A DNA stretch of 48,209 nucleotides from Shewanella inventionis (lineage in GTDB: Bacteria > Pseudomonadota > Gammaproteobacteria > Enterobacterales > Shewanellaceae). The notes beneath the pieces are model-generated. The model searched no databases, was not told the origin of the DNA, and saw nothing but the letters and a program-made list of their open reading frames with translations. The stretch lies in contig NZ_BMII01000016.1 in the NCBI RefSeq assembly GCF_014641855.1, positions 75,770-123,978 of the forward strand, in the 5' to 3' direction. Position 1 is the first letter of the stretch. Each line of letters begins with the position of its first letter. A program made the position numbers and the translations under genes. Below are positions 16,997 to 27,381 of the stretch, one piece after another.

Positions 16997-18031
16997 ATGA
17001 AGATTTTAATTTATGGCGAATTTAGTGGTTACGGGAATTCTCTTGCAAGCGGTTTTAAGGAACTAGGTCACACTGTTAAGGTTTTTTCACCTACAGGTGA
17101 TGGGTGGAAAAACATTCAATCAGATTATACTTTGAAAGGTCTATCACGTTTTAAAAGAATTAATGCACTTTTAAAATTAATACCAAATTTCTTAAGTTTT
17201 GATAAAGTGTTTATATTGAACCCAAGCTTTTTTAGTTTTGGTTTGCTCGGGCCTGTTTTATTATGTTTATTTTTTTTAAAAAAAATTGATGTCAGCTTAC
17301 TTTGCTGCGGTGATGATGTAGAGTATATTAGGGCTGGTGAGTCTGGGCTGATTAACAAATACATATATTCAGATCATTGTTATCCAAAAGAAAAGTATTT
17401 CAAATCTGTTGAGGAACGTTTCGTTAATTGGTTATGTGCTTCAGTTGTAAAACGAATTATACCAACTATGTATGATTATGAATTAGCTTGGCTTAATAGT
17501 AAATTTCATGAAAAAGTCACAAAAGTAGTTCCTTTAGCGTGCTCAGGTAAAGTTGTTGAACAACCCAAAAAATTAAATTATGAAGAAATTATTATCATGC
17601 ATGGTATAAATCGACCAAATGTAAAAGGAAGTGAGTATATTATTGATGCTATGAACAGGATAACTGCTGAGTTCGAAAATGTTAAAGTGTTTTATCCAGA
17701 GAAAATGCCATTGGTTGAGTATTTGTCATTATTTGATAGAGTAGATATTTCTGTTGATCAGTGTAAATGCCATAGTTATGGTATGAACGCTATTTATTCT
17801 ATGCTTCATGGACATGTAGTTCTAGCACCAGCTGATTATAACCACGAAAACTCATTTAATATTACTAACACACCGATTGTTTCTATTTCAGCTAATAGTC
17901 AGAGTATATATGACAGCCTAAAAAAATTGATAAGCTCAAATGATTTAGACGACTTGAAATTGAAAACTGTCGCTTATGCAGTTAAATATCACACTCCGAG
18001 GACAGTCTGTAAAGAATTGTTATCTTTATAA
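16997..18031 (+). CDS. Glycosyltransferase, GT-B fold (GT4-like)
   Basis: The 344-residue protein starts MKILIYGEFSGYGNSLASGF, a typical GT-B N-terminus. Its C-terminal part (IIMHGINRPNVKGSEYI near 200, then a YGMNAIYSMLHGHVVLA segment near 265) corresponds to the donor-binding region, though the usual EGxPxxxxEA motif is replaced by CHSYGMNAIYSM. A soluble, membrane-associated cytoplasmic transferase is expected. The 144-base gap before it (16853-16996) is AT-rich and shows no clear signal. Base composition drops further from here to 22.5 kb. Linkage and donor are unknown. Confidence 0.7.
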   Translation: MKILIYGEFSGYGNSLASGFKELGHTVKVFSPTGDGWKNIQSDYTLKGLSRFKRINALLKLIPNFLSFDKVFILNPSFFSFGLLGPVLLCLFFLKKIDVSLLCCGDDVEYIRAGESGLINKYIYSDHCYPKEKYFKSVEERFVNWLCASVVKRIIPTMYDYELAWLNSKFHEKVTKVVPLACSGKVVEQPKKLNYEEIIIMHGINRPNVKGSEYIIDAMNRITAEFENVKVFYPEKMPLVEYLSLFDRVDISVDQCKCHSYGMNAIYSMLHGHVVLAPADYNHENSFNITNTPIVSISANSQSIYDSLKKLISSNDLDDLKLKTVAYAVKYHTPRTVCKELLSL

Positions 18032-18055
18032 TATATACAATAGATGAGGTTCTTT

Positions 18056-19399
18056 ATGAGTGCGAATCTAGCAGTGTCATTATCAGTTTTTTTTTCTTTA
18101 ACGTTTTTTTTTATTTTTCACATTATACTTAAATCAAGGAATTTGCCACTAATGGGATTTGGCGCCCATCCTTTAGGTCTGTTTATTTTTCTGCAAATTT
18201 GTTTGTTCTCATTACCAGGCGTTTTGTTAATTTCTTTTTTTAATTTTGAATCTTGGAGATACAATAACATCAATCAAGATTTAAAGTTTGAAGCAGGACT
18301 TTGGTATTTTTATTCAATTATAGTTATATTTTATATACTATCAATTATGGTTTTGGTGACTAAATTAAAATCATTTAATGATTTAAAGTATCAATTTTTA
18401 GTGTCAGAATCTGATTTTGCAAAACTGTCAAATGTTTTAATATTAGTATCTTTTTTATATGTTTTATTTCTCTTTGTTTTAAATGACTCATTACCCATCG
18501 CTGTTCTTTTTCGTGACGGATTGGTCAGTGGTTATCTAGCAAGAGTTGAGTATCAGAACAATATGGAATCGTTCAGAATTCCATATGTTTCTGATTTAAT
18601 GGACCAAGTCGTACAGTATCAGTTTCTATTTATAATAGTAGGAGCAAAGCTATTAAATATTAAGATTTCAAAATCGAAATTATTTTTTTCTTTTCTATTA
18701 GTTTTTCTGTTACTAGCTATCGATTTGCAAAAATCTCCTATTATTATATATTCCTTGCTCGTTATTTATGTTTTTCATTCTTTTTCGGGTAATTTTCGCA
18801 AGTTATTTTTATTAAGCTTAATGATTATTCCGTTTGTAGTTTTAATATACCTAGTTACGACAGAAATTCCTATAGACTACATATTAACCTCTATTTCAGA
18901 TCGGTTGTTTTTAGGTCAAAACCAAGGCTTTTACCATATTTTAAATTCAATATCTCCAATGGATAAGTATATGTGGCAAGGTTTTCCATTCTCATCATTT
19001 TTTAATCTAGAACAGTATAGAGCTGATATAGATATTTTGCCAAAAATATATGACAAATCAGAATATATGAGTATGGTTAATGCTAATAGTTTCTTTCTTG
19101 GTCAGGCTTGGTCAATGTATGGTTATTTAGGCCTTCTAATATCTCCTTGGATTGTAGGTTTTTTAATTTCTCTTTACGTGAAATTTTTTGATTTTTTAAT
19201 TAGCAAAAACATATATCTTTTTTTACCCATGAGTTTCTTACTAATTCCTACATTAAAAATAAATCAGTCATTTACTTATTTTTTGTTCCCAAAGCATATT
19301 ATTTTTAATTTTTTGTTCTTATCCACTTTCATTATTTTATTATGTTTCATTTTTAAATTTAAGGTTGTCAAGTTTGAAAATATCAATTTTAAGCGGTAA
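18056..19399 (+). CDS. wzy: O-antigen polymerase Wzy
   Basis: The roughly 447-residue, very hydrophobic protein has about 11-12 membrane segments and a long periplasmic loop (about 280-350) containing RLFLGQNQGFYHIL and NANSFFLGQAWSMYGYLG. That layout is typical of Wzy, whose sequence is otherwise poorly conserved. It is the only candidate polymerase in a cluster that has Wzx and Wzz. The ATG at 18056 has GAGG six bases upstream and is preferred to the ATG at 18044, which overlaps that ribosome site. The next gene begins inside its 3' end. Confidence 0.83.
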   Translation: MSANLAVSLSVFFSLTFFFIFHIILKSRNLPLMGFGAHPLGLFIFLQICLFSLPGVLLISFFNFESWRYNNINQDLKFEAGLWYFYSIIVIFYILSIMVLVTKLKSFNDLKYQFLVSESDFAKLSNVLILVSFLYVLFLFVLNDSLPIAVLFRDGLVSGYLARVEYQNNMESFRIPYVSDLMDQVVQYQFLFIIVGAKLLNIKISKSKLFFSFLLVFLLLAIDLQKSPIIIYSLLVIYVFHSFSGNFRKLFLLSLMIIPFVVLIYLVTTEIPIDYILTSISDRLFLGQNQGFYHILNSISPMDKYMWQGFPFSSFFNLEQYRADIDILPKIYDKSEYMSMVNANSFFLGQAWSMYGYLGLLISPWIVGFLISLYVKFFDFLISKNIYLFLPMSFLLIPTLKINQSFTYFLFPKHIIFNFLFLSTFIILLCFIFKFKVVKFENINFKR

Positions 19400-20462
19400 A
19401 TTGTCAGGTGGTGGTGCTGAGCGAGTTGCTTGCGTTTTAGCAAATAAATTGTCAGAAACTACATCTGTCAGTATCTATAGAGGCGATTCCAGTGAGCGAA
19501 CTTCTTTTCACATATCTGAATCCATTAACTTGTCAGATTTGCATTTTAATTATAATACAAATAGTTTTTTTGATAAAGCAGTTGAATTTTTAAAGCGCCT
19601 TAAAGTGGTTAGGGAAAAAATTAATGTTGATAATTCAGATTTTGTCCTTGGAATTAAAGAAGATAGCTCTATAAGAGCAGCTTTGGCATGTATTGGTAAA
19701 AATACTAGGGTAATTGCGTGTGAGCATAATAATTATTATGCGATGAAAAATATATTTAAAAGATTATTTAGGAACTTCGTTTATTATTTTTTGACACATC
19801 GTATAGTTCTTCTAACTGATGACGACATTAAAAATTATCCTAGATACCTTTTTAATAAAATATCTGTAATCTCTAACCCATTAGGAATTAATGGATATGA
19901 AATTTCTAGAAGTGAGAGAAAAGGCAATGTAAGGCTTCTTTCCGTTGGTAGATTGACTGACCAAAAGGGTTATTATCGGATGATTGACTTAATTTCAGAT
20001 CTTATATCTAGTAATGTAGAGACATTTCATTTGACTATTGTTGGTGATGGGGCACTTCGGCTTGATATTGAAAAGTATATTTCAGAAAAGCAGTTAACTA
20101 ACTATATAACAATTTTTCCGTATACGAATGATATATCTACTTTCTATTGTGAAAGTGATATTCTAGTTATGACATCCCTTTGGGAAGGATTGCCAATGGT
20201 TTTAGGTGAAGCGATGAGTTTTGGTGTTGTACCGATAGCATATGATTGTCCTACAGGACCATCAGTTTTTATAAATAATAAAATCAATGGTTTTTTAGTG
20301 CCTGATTCAGATAATAAAAAATTTTTACAGCGTCTTATAGAATTAATTGAGATGGTAAATAATGAAAGAATTGAATCATTTTCTTTAAATGCTAGAGAAA
20401 GTAGTCAGCGCTTTTCTGTAGAGAATATAATAAATAAATGGAACGAAATCTTACTCAATTAA
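19374..20462 (+). CDS. Glycosyltransferase family 4
   Basis: The product starts at TTG 19374 (MKISILSGKLSGGGAERVAC), with AAGG nine bases upstream; a TTG at 19365 would have no room for a ribosome site. The GT4 motifs are clear: GGGAERV near residues 11-17, LLSVGRLTDQKGYYRMI near 180, and TSLWEGLPMVLGEAMSFG near 270 with the EGLP and GEA residues. GT4 enzymes of this kind are retaining transferases using NDP-sugars. It overlaps the end of wzy by 26 bases. The specific donor cannot be assigned. Confidence 0.88.
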   Translation: MKISILSGKLSGGGAERVACVLANKLSETTSVSIYRGDSSERTSFHISESINLSDLHFNYNTNSFFDKAVEFLKRLKVVREKINVDNSDFVLGIKEDSSIRAALACIGKNTRVIACEHNNYYAMKNIFKRLFRNFVYYFLTHRIVLLTDDDIKNYPRYLFNKISVISNPLGINGYEISRSERKGNVRLLSVGRLTDQKGYYRMIDLISDLISSNVETFHLTIVGDGALRLDIEKYISEKQLTNYITIFPYTNDISTFYCESDILVMTSLWEGLPMVLGEAMSFGVVPIAYDCPTGPSVFINNKINGFLVPDSDNKKFLQRLIELIEMVNNERIESFSLNARESSQRFSVENIINKWNEILLN

Positions 20463-20543
20463 TAATGTACGGATTGTAATTTTTCAGTGATTGAGTTTTA
20501 TATTTTTTAATTAGATTATATTTTGATAATATCTAAGGTCTGT

Positions 20544-21476
20544 ATGTATTATTTTAGAATGCTCTTGCGATGGACAAATATGTTTCTTGGAAGGAGTCAA
20601 TTTCATCAAGAACAATCTGTTGGTTTATTTTTAGAAAATGATGTGTATTTTGGGTACCCATCTAATTTAATCGACAAAACAAATTGGGATGGTTATGTTG
20701 ATCAAAATGGAATTATTAAAAATAAATTAACCAGTGGGGATTTAATATATTTTCCTATAGCAATTGCCCAAAAAGCCCTTGGCCATTATGATAAATTCAT
20801 TAGGGATGGACTTGAGGATGACAAGTGTCATGTTATTAATTACGCAGATTTTTTAATTAAACTAATGACGGATAAGGGACTTGTTTCAAACTGGCATCTT
20901 CAGAATAGAGCTGTACTCAATAACTATTCCGCAATGGCGCAAGGTGAAGTTATTTCAGTTTTATGTAGAGCTTTTATTTTGACAAGTAATGAAAAGTATT
21001 TATCCTCCGCAACTTTAGCTAGTCAATGTTTATTATCTGAGTCTGACTTGAAACTTTTAGTAACGATTGATAGCTTTTCTTTGTTATCCGAAATGCCTAA
21101 TGATGAAGGGAATGTTATTTTGAATGGTTGCTTTTTCTCTTTGTGGGGCTTAATCGATCTCAATCGAGTTAATCCTAGTAAAGTTTTAACTGATAAAGTG
21201 GACTACTATATTTTCTCTTTAAAAAAATCTATTGAAAAATTCGATATAGGTTATTGGAGTCTTTATGATTTAAATGGTGCTTTAGCTAGTCCATTTTACC
21301 ATAGGCTCCATATAAACCAATTGAAAGCAATGAGTTTAATAACTGGCGATAGTTATTTTTTGAATGTTGCTAATAAATGGTCTAAGTACGAGAAAAATAA
21401 ATTTTATTATTTTAAGGCTCTTTCTATAAAAAGCATTCAAAAATTGAAGTCAAAACGGTATAATGAATTTATATGA
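20544..21476 (+). CDS. D-glucuronyl C5-epimerase-like protein (GLCE C-terminal domain)
   Basis: The product is about 310 residues. Motifs match the C-terminal catalytic domain of animal heparosan glucuronyl C5-epimerase: YSAMAQGEVISVLCRAF near 135, EMPNDEGNVILNGCFFSLWG near 190, and YWSLYDLNGALASPFYHRL followed by HINQLKAMSLITGD near 250. That family inverts C5 of polymer-bound GlcA to give IdoA. No signal peptide is evident; the N-terminus is basic and weakly hydrophobic. The ATG at 20544, with AAGG five bases upstream, is preferred to TTG at 20523. A Ugd gene 4.5 kb downstream could supply UDP-GlcA. Acting on a lipid-linked unit or on an N-terminally anchored polymer is inference. Confidence 0.78.
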   Translation: MYYFRMLLRWTNMFLGRSQFHQEQSVGLFLENDVYFGYPSNLIDKTNWDGYVDQNGIIKNKLTSGDLIYFPIAIAQKALGHYDKFIRDGLEDDKCHVINYADFLIKLMTDKGLVSNWHLQNRAVLNNYSAMAQGEVISVLCRAFILTSNEKYLSSATLASQCLLSESDLKLLVTIDSFSLLSEMPNDEGNVILNGCFFSLWGLIDLNRVNPSKVLTDKVDYYIFSLKKSIEKFDIGYWSLYDLNGALASPFYHRLHINQLKAMSLITGDSYFLNVANKWSKYEKNKFYYFKALSIKSIQKLKSKRYNEFI

Positions 21477-22543
21477 ATATTATGAATATTATGAAAAAAA
21501 AAGTATTAGTTATTGGTCCTTTGTCTAGTGGACACATACAAAATTGGCTAGGTCATTATGAGGAGAATAATGTTAGGATTATTACTTGTCATAAGTTTCT
21601 TGGGGATTGTAATTACGACTTCAGATGCTCTTTCTTCATTAATCAATTCATTAGCTTTTTGCTTTTCCCTTTTTATTTGCTTTATCAATTCTTGTTTTTT
21701 AGACCAAATATAGTTCACGTACACTTTCTTTCTTCTTATGGCCTATTGTGTTGTTTTCTTCCAGTTAAGAAAATAATATCTATTTGGGGCACTGATTTTA
21801 ATGGCCGAATGTCCAAAAATAGATTTTTAAATAGGCTTTATTGTTTTGTTTTAAAACGATATGACATTATTAATGCTCCTTCCACTTTTATCACAGATAA
21901 GTTAGTGTCTTATGGTTTTGAATCAAAATCCATTTTAACTCTTCAATATGGAGTTGACATTGACTTTTTGTCCTCTTTTATATCTGAAATCAAACATGAT
22001 GAAATAATATTTTCATCCATTAGGAATTGGGATAGTCTTTATCAAATTGAAGAGCTTATTAAGGTTTGGGAGGATATTGCACTACCAAATTATAAGCTTA
22101 GAATATTTGGTAAAAGTAATAATCCTAAAATAATAAAAAAAATTTCTCAATTAGTTGAAAATTCCAGTGCTAATATAGAGTTAGTTGGTTTTTTAAAAGG
22201 AAGTCAATTCTACAAACTGTTGTCAGAATCAAGAGCATTTATATCAATTCCAATAATGGATGGAATCCCATTGTCTGTACTCGAGTGTATGGCTCTAAAG
22301 TTAGTGCCCATTTTAAGCGATATTCCTGCTAATCATGAGATAGCGTGTACTCTTCATAATGTATTTTTAGATACTCCTTTAAATGCACAGCAATTAAAAG
22401 ATTTAATTCTTAAAATTGTTTTAGAGTCTGATCTTGATAATGTTATCAATGTTAATCATGATTATGTATGTAAGAATGCAGACATAAGGGTTAACAGACG
22501 TAAAATGTTCCAATGTTATAATGATTTAATTAAAAAGGTTTGA
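21473..22543 (+). CDS. Glycosyltransferase family 4
   Basis: The 356-residue GT-B protein begins KKKVLVIGPLSSGHIQNWL. It has an ISIWGTDFNGRMSKN segment near 105, APSTFITDKLVSYGF near 142, and a GT4 donor site with IPIMDGIPLSVLECMALKLVP near 265 (DGIPLSVLE in place of EGLPxxxLEA). The start overlaps the epimerase stop in an ATGA, so it is coupled; two further in-frame ATGs follow within 18 bases. It might add the GlcA that the preceding epimerase modifies, but that is conjecture from order alone. Confidence 0.83.
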   Translation: MNIMNIMKKKVLVIGPLSSGHIQNWLGHYEENNVRIITCHKFLGDCNYDFRCSFFINQFISFLLFPFYLLYQFLFFRPNIVHVHFLSSYGLLCCFLPVKKIISIWGTDFNGRMSKNRFLNRLYCFVLKRYDIINAPSTFITDKLVSYGFESKSILTLQYGVDIDFLSSFISEIKHDEIIFSSIRNWDSLYQIEELIKVWEDIALPNYKLRIFGKSNNPKIIKKISQLVENSSANIELVGFLKGSQFYKLLSESRAFISIPIMDGIPLSVLECMALKLVPILSDIPANHEIACTLHNVFLDTPLNAQQLKDLILKIVLESDLDNVINVNHDYVCKNADIRVNRRKMFQCYNDLIKKV

Positions 22544-22860
22544 GGTATTTATATTGTTTTTTATATTGATATATCATTAAGAAATTGGAATGCAACTTTA
22601 ATTATAAAATTTCGTTATTTATCAATTGAACCATTATTTTCAATCAATTAGTATGTTAATTAAATTGCACTATAACTTAAACTTATTCTTTAAAACCTTA
22701 CTGAAGTTTTTAACTCGCTAGCCTACTTACATCAAACTAGTACATTGGGGCGATGACCTTTTTTAGCATAGTAGTTAGAGTCATTGAGGCAATTTAACCA
22801 AATTTACTTAGCGGTGATATATTCCATTTTATGACTTAATTCAAATATTGATGATTAGAT
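22544..22860. other. AT-rich gap at the end of the O-antigen core
   Basis: No gene, repeat or clear terminator is visible in these roughly 320 bases. The sequence leads into a decayed insertion sequence. Confidence 0.4.
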
Positions 22861-22864
22861 AAAC

Positions 22865-23386
22865 CAGGGTAAGTTCGTGAACGTTTTTTGAACTGCTGAG
22901 ATTGACACACAATCTGTTTGACGCCTTGGTTTTGCTGTGAGCTTATACTCTCTTTTAGGAGAGTAAATTATGTACCTTGAAGACTTCACAACCTTTTTAT
23001 GTGAGTTTACCGACACTCGTCAATCGGCTAAAATCACTTATCTTATCGAAGATATTTTACTTGTTACTCTCTGTGGTGTTATCGCTGGAGCCGAGGGCTG
23101 GAGCGAAATCCGAGATTACGCTGATGGTCATCTTGATTGGTTTCAACCGCATTGATATTTAAGTGATAGTGTCCCTGTCGATGACGCCGGTGGTGAGCAT
23201 CGAAGAAACGGGCATATTTAATTGCTCAGGTGAGAAATGATAAGACGAGTTATCGAACCCATGATGACGCATTGTAAACCAAAGACTCGACATCAAAAGC
23301 CAGTAGCGTCTAAGACTGGTGATAAATTTACAGGTTGCTCCGAAGGCTGTGTAAGTGGCGTGATCTCATTTTCAGGCTCTTTTCAG
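22865..23386 (+). pseudogene. ISAs1-family transposase remnant (N-terminal part)
   Basis: ATG at 22970, with GGAG nearby, opens a 61-codon frame whose product (LEDFTTFLCEFTDTRQSAKI, then LLVTLCGVIAGAEGWSEI) is the N-terminal DDE-associated domain of ISAs1 / H-repeat transposases. Intact members are about 370 residues; the frame breaks at 23156 and the catalytic part is gone. A cagggtaag at 22865 is a plausible left end, and tcatgcgttcacccgtg at 24981-24997 a plausible right end, which would make the neighbouring IS66-type element an insertion into this one. Confidence 0.75.
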
Positions 23387-24967
23387 GTAACCGTTCACCA
23401 AGGCGACTTGACTTGATATTAACGGGAGTTAAGAGCAGCCTATAGATTAAAGACGTTGGGGTACGGTCTCTTCGCCACAACAGCCTTGAAGATCTCACTT
23501 AACACTGACATCGCAGATAGACCACGTTTTTTACATGTTTAGATGAGTGTATGGATCCGGCTGCGGAATTTATCACCTGCATCTGAGGTCGTTCCGAAGC
23601 TGATTTTCCTTTGGATCACAAAGCCTCGAGTACAGTGCTCTGCTTCATTGTTCGTCAAGGGTATCGAGGTTTGTTTCAAGAAAACCCACAAGCTCTATCT
23701 ATGTTTGATGAGTAGCTGACATCTACCTCGATACCGTTTGACCATGACATCTGTCCCTTTGGTCAACCAATGATCGAATGACTTTTGTAGTCTACGCATT
23801 CTGTGTAAATACTGTGAGTAATCCAAATCACTTTGTTCATAACGATGTCGAGTATGAAAAATGGCATTCGTTAGTAAACAGAGATGTTTTCCAATATAAG
23901 CGGTGTGCCCACCACCACTATAGTCAGCCATTTGCTGAAGGTTACGCTTAACATTCGCCCAGCATAATTGATGGCGATCTGCTGCTATCCAGTTATAGCT
24001 AGGGCACAGGTCGCTGACCACGATACCGGCATAGTTTTCATCAATAACCTTTTTCGCTGATGAGGTCGAGCGAGAATAAAGTATTTGTTCATACACAAGA
24101 TCATTACTTGCGACTAACCAAAACCAACGCAGACTTTGTTCATCATTTCGATGATGAGACGTTTCGTCAGCGTGAATCAGTGGCGCTTTCTTTAATGCTT
24201 GTTTTATCGCTTGGTGCAATGGTGTCAACATTGAAGCCACTTTTGTCTGCGCTTCGCTAATCTCACCAACAGAATACGTTGTTCCAAGCTGGTCTTTAAG
24301 TCGTGATTGGATTTTTCGAATACTTATTGTGATATTGGCCAGCGAGAACGCCGATATAACTTAATAAGTTTGGACCGATAATGCCTTGTGATGCATTCTC
24401 TGGTTTTTGTGCTTTAACGGTTTCTTTGCAGTGTCGGCACTGACCAGTGAATAAGCGGTACTCGGTAATATCAACCATGGATTTAGGGATATCAAACACC
24501 TGATGGCGGTAGTAAGGGCCCCCTTGAGTATCAATTTCAGATTGAGCACAGCAAGGACAAACTTCAGGAAAACAGTCGATAATGACATCAGTGTCCTTTA
24601 ACTGTGCGAGTTTTGTTGATGCCCTGTGTGGCCTTCTTTAGCTCCTCTCGAATTGCCACCACAAGAGCTTTCATCTTTTTTCGCTCATAACGATCTTTAG
24701 GGGTATCTGACGAGGGAGATTTTGAGGAATTTTTGTAGCTAGTACTTAGCTTATCTTCGTAGTGACGAAGCTGTTCCCATAGTTCATCAATAAGCACCTT
24801 AGCCTCATTCAAATCTGAGACTTCAGGTGGTGCTTCTTGGTATTTAGGCGCTTTTATTCTAGTCATGCAACTATGATGAAGCTATAAAACGAGCACTCAA
24901 TACCTAAAGTGGGATCAAGTGCTAGAGATCACAGTTTTTATGTCAATAGGGTTTGGTGAACACTTAC
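23387..24967 (-). mobile_element. Degenerate IS66-family element (tnpC only)
   Basis: Inverted ends are gtaaccgttcaccaa at 23387-23401 and its imperfect complement (gtaagtgttcaccaa read on the minus strand) at 24953-24967. Both begin GTAA as IS66 ends do. The 1.58-kb length and the presence of only a tnpC-type gene resemble the IS66 members that lack tnpA and tnpB. No clear 8-bp target duplication is visible, consistent with age or with later deletion. Confidence 0.75.
23525..24866 (-). pseudogene. Broken IS66 transposase TnpC
   Basis: Pieces of one TnpC protein lie in order in different frames. N-terminal: 24588-24866 with a helical leader and STSYKNSSKSPSSDTPKD, the IS66 NSSKPPSSD signature. 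Middle: about 24296-24560 with a zinc-ribbon-like CRHCKETV and IGPNLLSYIGVLAGQYHNK. Catalytic: 23695-24240 with IHADETSHHR and VVSDLCPSYNW. C-terminal: about 23525-23695 with PLTNNEAEHCTRGFVIQRKI. At least two frameshifts and an in-frame stop separate them, so no functional transposase is made. It reads against the polysaccharide genes. Confidence 0.9.
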
Positions 24968-24999
24968 AAAAATTAGATATTCATGCGTTCACCCGTGGG

Positions 25000-25227
25000 C
25001 TAATCAATTATACCATGCCGGACAAACCTGTCAAATGCATAAAAATTCAAACTTAAACCAAGTATTTAGTGTAAACAAAAGAAGGCAATTATAAATACCA
25101 ATGACATTGACTAAGTTTCTACAGGACTTAAGGTGTAGTGTTTTTCTAATGAGTATCGTTCAGAACAGTTTATAATATTGTATTCAAACTAGGTTCAATA
25201 TTTTTTAAAGGATATAACAAGAAATAT
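25000..25227. other. Gap between IS remnants and the GT2 gene
   Basis: A perfect TATAAT at 25171-25176, 52 bases before the GT2 start, might be the -10 of a promoter that replaced read-through lost to the insertion sequences; no good -35 is present at the right distance. Nothing else is seen. Confidence 0.3.
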
Positions 25228-25977
25228 ATGAAAGTATCAATTATCACTCCTACTTATAATTCAGCTAATTGGGTGTTGAAGACATACGAATCAGTACATA
25301 AGCAGACCTACAGTAATTGGGAATGGCTAGTAACTGATGATTGCTCTTCTGATGAGACGCTAATTATTCTAAATAAGTTAGCTAATGAAGATCCTCGAGT
25401 TAGAGTATTTAGCAATGTTGCAAATAGTGGAGCAGCAGTTTCCCGAAACAATTCAATAAAAGCTGCGCAAGGTGAATTCTTGGCATTCATAGATAGTGAT
25501 GATCTGTGGTTTCAAGATAAACTTGAAAAACAGCTTGCATTCATGGGGGAGTCCATTGATTTCTCATTTACAGCTTATGAACTTATCGATGAAAATAATA
25601 CAAGGCTAAATAAATCTGTTGATAGTACTCAGCAAGGCTGTTTTTCATATCAGGATATGCTAAGAAAAAAAGCAACACTTGGGTGTTCTACCGTTATGCT
25701 GCGAAAATCAAGTTTTGATGATATTACTATGCCATTGATTAGAACAGGTCAAGATTATGCATTATGGCTTAAACTATTAAAAACTGGTAAAAAAGCTCAC
25801 TTGTTAAATGAAGTTTTAACCCTATACCGTATTTTGCCTGATTCAATTTCACGAAACAAAATAAAAAAAGCCAAGCGGCAGTGGCAAATCTATCGTGAAA
25901 TTGAGTGTTTAGGTTTTATTGAATCATCTATCAACTTTTGTTTTTATGCTTTTCGAGCAGTATTTAGGAAATCATGA
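25228..25977 (+). CDS. Glycosyltransferase family 2
   Basis: The 249-residue GT-A enzyme begins [20 protein letters not shown] and has [10 protein letters not shown] near 36, [20 protein letters not shown] near 67, and the metal-binding FIDSDDLW near 90. Inverting transfer from an NDP-sugar is expected. No membrane segments are obvious except a weakly hydrophobic C-terminus. The start is overlapped downstream by ugd (ATGATGA). It is separated from the other transferases by the insertion-sequence nest, so the cluster may have been split or extended by recombination there. Confidence 0.92.
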   Translation: MKVSIITPTYNSANWVLKTYESVHKQTYSNWEWLVTDDCSSDETLIILNKLANEDPRVRVFSNVANSGAAVSRNNSIKAAQGEFLAFIDSDDLWFQDKLEKQLAFMGESIDFSFTAYELIDENNTRLNKSVDSTQQGCFSYQDMLRKKATLGCSTVMLRKSSFDDITMPLIRTGQDYALWLKLLKTGKKAHLLNEVLTLYRILPDSISRNKIKKAKRQWQIYREIECLGFIESSINFCFYAFRAVFRKS

Positions 25978-27143
25978 TGAAAATCACTATTGCAGGTACA
26001 GGTTACGTTGGACTCTCGAACGCGATGTTATTGGCACAGCATAATGAAGTTGTGGCTGTTGATATTGTTGAGGAAAAAGTTTTTTTATTAAACAACAAAA
26101 AATCTCCGATTGTTGATGCAGAGATTGAAGACTTTTTAGCAAATAAATCGTTGCATTTTACCGCTACGCTAGATAAGCAATTTGCTTATCAGGGTGCTGA
26201 TTACGTAGTTATTGCAACACCAACTGATTATGATCCTCAGACTAATTACTTTAATACCAAGTCTGTTGAGTCGGTTATATCAGATGTGTTATCAATAAAT
26301 CCTAATGCGGTTATGGTTATTAAGTCCACAGTTCCTGTGGGTTATACCAAAAGCGTTCGTGAGAAGTTTAACACTGACAATATTATTTTCTCTCCTGAAT
26401 TTTTACGCGAGGGTAAAGCACTGCACGACAATTTGTATCCATCACGTATTATTGTCGGTGAACGCAGTGAACGCGCAAAAATCTTTGCAGGGTTATTATT
26501 GCAAGGCTCGGTAAAAAAAGATGTCGAAGTACTGTTTACAGACTCTACTGAGGCTGAAGCGGTTAAACTGTTCTCAAATACCTATCTTGCAATGCGTGTT
26601 GCCTACTTTAATGAGCTTGATACTTATGCTGAGTCTCATGGGCTTGATGCAAAGCAGATCATTGAAGGTGTGTGTTTAGACCCACGTATCGGTAATCATT
26701 ATAATAACCCCTCTTTTGGATATGGTGGTTATTGTTTGCCCAAAGATACTAAGCAGCTACGTGCAAACTATGCTGACGTGCCTAATAGTATTATTGGTGC
26801 GATTGTAGATGCTAACTCTACTCGTAAAGACTTTATTGCTGAGTCAATTTTAAAGCGTAATCCTAAGACTGTTGGTATATACCGATTAATTATGAAGGCA
26901 GGCTCAGATAACTTTAGAGCGTCCAGTATTCAGGGGATTATGAAGCGGATTAAGGCCAAGGGTATAGAAGTTATTGTGTATGAGCCTGTACTTGATGACG
27001 ATGATTTTTTTCACTCTAGAGTGATTAAAGATCTTAATGAGTTTAAAGCGTTCTCTGATGTGATTGTATCTAATCGAATGGTCGAAGAAATTAGTGATGT
27101 TGCTGATAAGGTTTATACGCGTGATTTGTTTGGTTCCGATTAA
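25974..27143 (+). CDS. ugd: UDP-glucose 6-dehydrogenase
   Basis: The 389-residue enzyme oxidises UDP-glucose to UDP-glucuronate in two NAD-dependent steps. Motifs are [16 protein letters not shown] (Rossmann), [10 protein letters not shown] near 82, KSTVPVGYT near 117, [20 protein letters not shown] near 140, and the catalytic-Cys region [18 protein letters not shown] near 245. Length is typical of the short Ugd class (about 388). Two adjacent ATGs (25974, 25977) are possible; the first overlaps the GT2 stop. It supplies GlcA, presumably the substrate of the C5-epimerase homologue upstream, and relies on UDP-glucose from GalU downstream. Confidence 0.95.
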   Translation: MMKITIAGTGYVGLSNAMLLAQHNEVVAVDIVEEKVFLLNNKKSPIVDAEIEDFLANKSLHFTATLDKQFAYQGADYVVIATPTDYDPQTNYFNTKSVESVISDVLSINPNAVMVIKSTVPVGYTKSVREKFNTDNIIFSPEFLREGKALHDNLYPSRIIVGERSERAKIFAGLLLQGSVKKDVEVLFTDSTEAEAVKLFSNTYLAMRVAYFNELDTYAESHGLDAKQIIEGVCLDPRIGNHYNNPSFGYGGYCLPKDTKQLRANYADVPNSIIGAIVDANSTRKDFIAESILKRNPKTVGIYRLIMKAGSDNFRASSIQGIMKRIKAKGIEVIVYEPVLDDDDFFHSRVIKDLNEFKAFSDVIVSNRMVEEISDVADKVYTRDLFGSD

Positions 27144-27231
27144 TTCTCTGCATTTTTGGGGCTTTAATATCAAATAGTCAACACTATTGGGCTGAAATGA
27201 TATTGTCTTAATGCACAATGTGATATGAAAT

Positions 27232-27281
27232 GGGTGAGACGTTTCAGAGACACTTTTTTGTTTTGTTCTCGCCCTTTTTTT
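27232..27281 (+). terminator. Probable Rho-independent terminator after ugd
   Basis: The stem gggtgaga/tctcgccc (one G.U pair) with a long, about 25-base loop is followed by seven T residues, 90 bases after the ugd stop. It probably ends the O-antigen transcript before the first wecA-type gene. Confidence 0.6.
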
Positions 27282-27381
27282 GCGTAAACTACCCATTTAT
27301 ATATTTAATCCAACATCATTGTTATGGTCAGCACAATCAGCCTCTTTTGTGTGCTTAATTTTTCGTCAGTTAGAGTCATTT

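Noticed and set aside
26904..27296. 130-codon minus-strand frame at the end of ugd
   Set aside because: It covers the conserved ugd 3' end and the terminator; low-complexity shadow frame.
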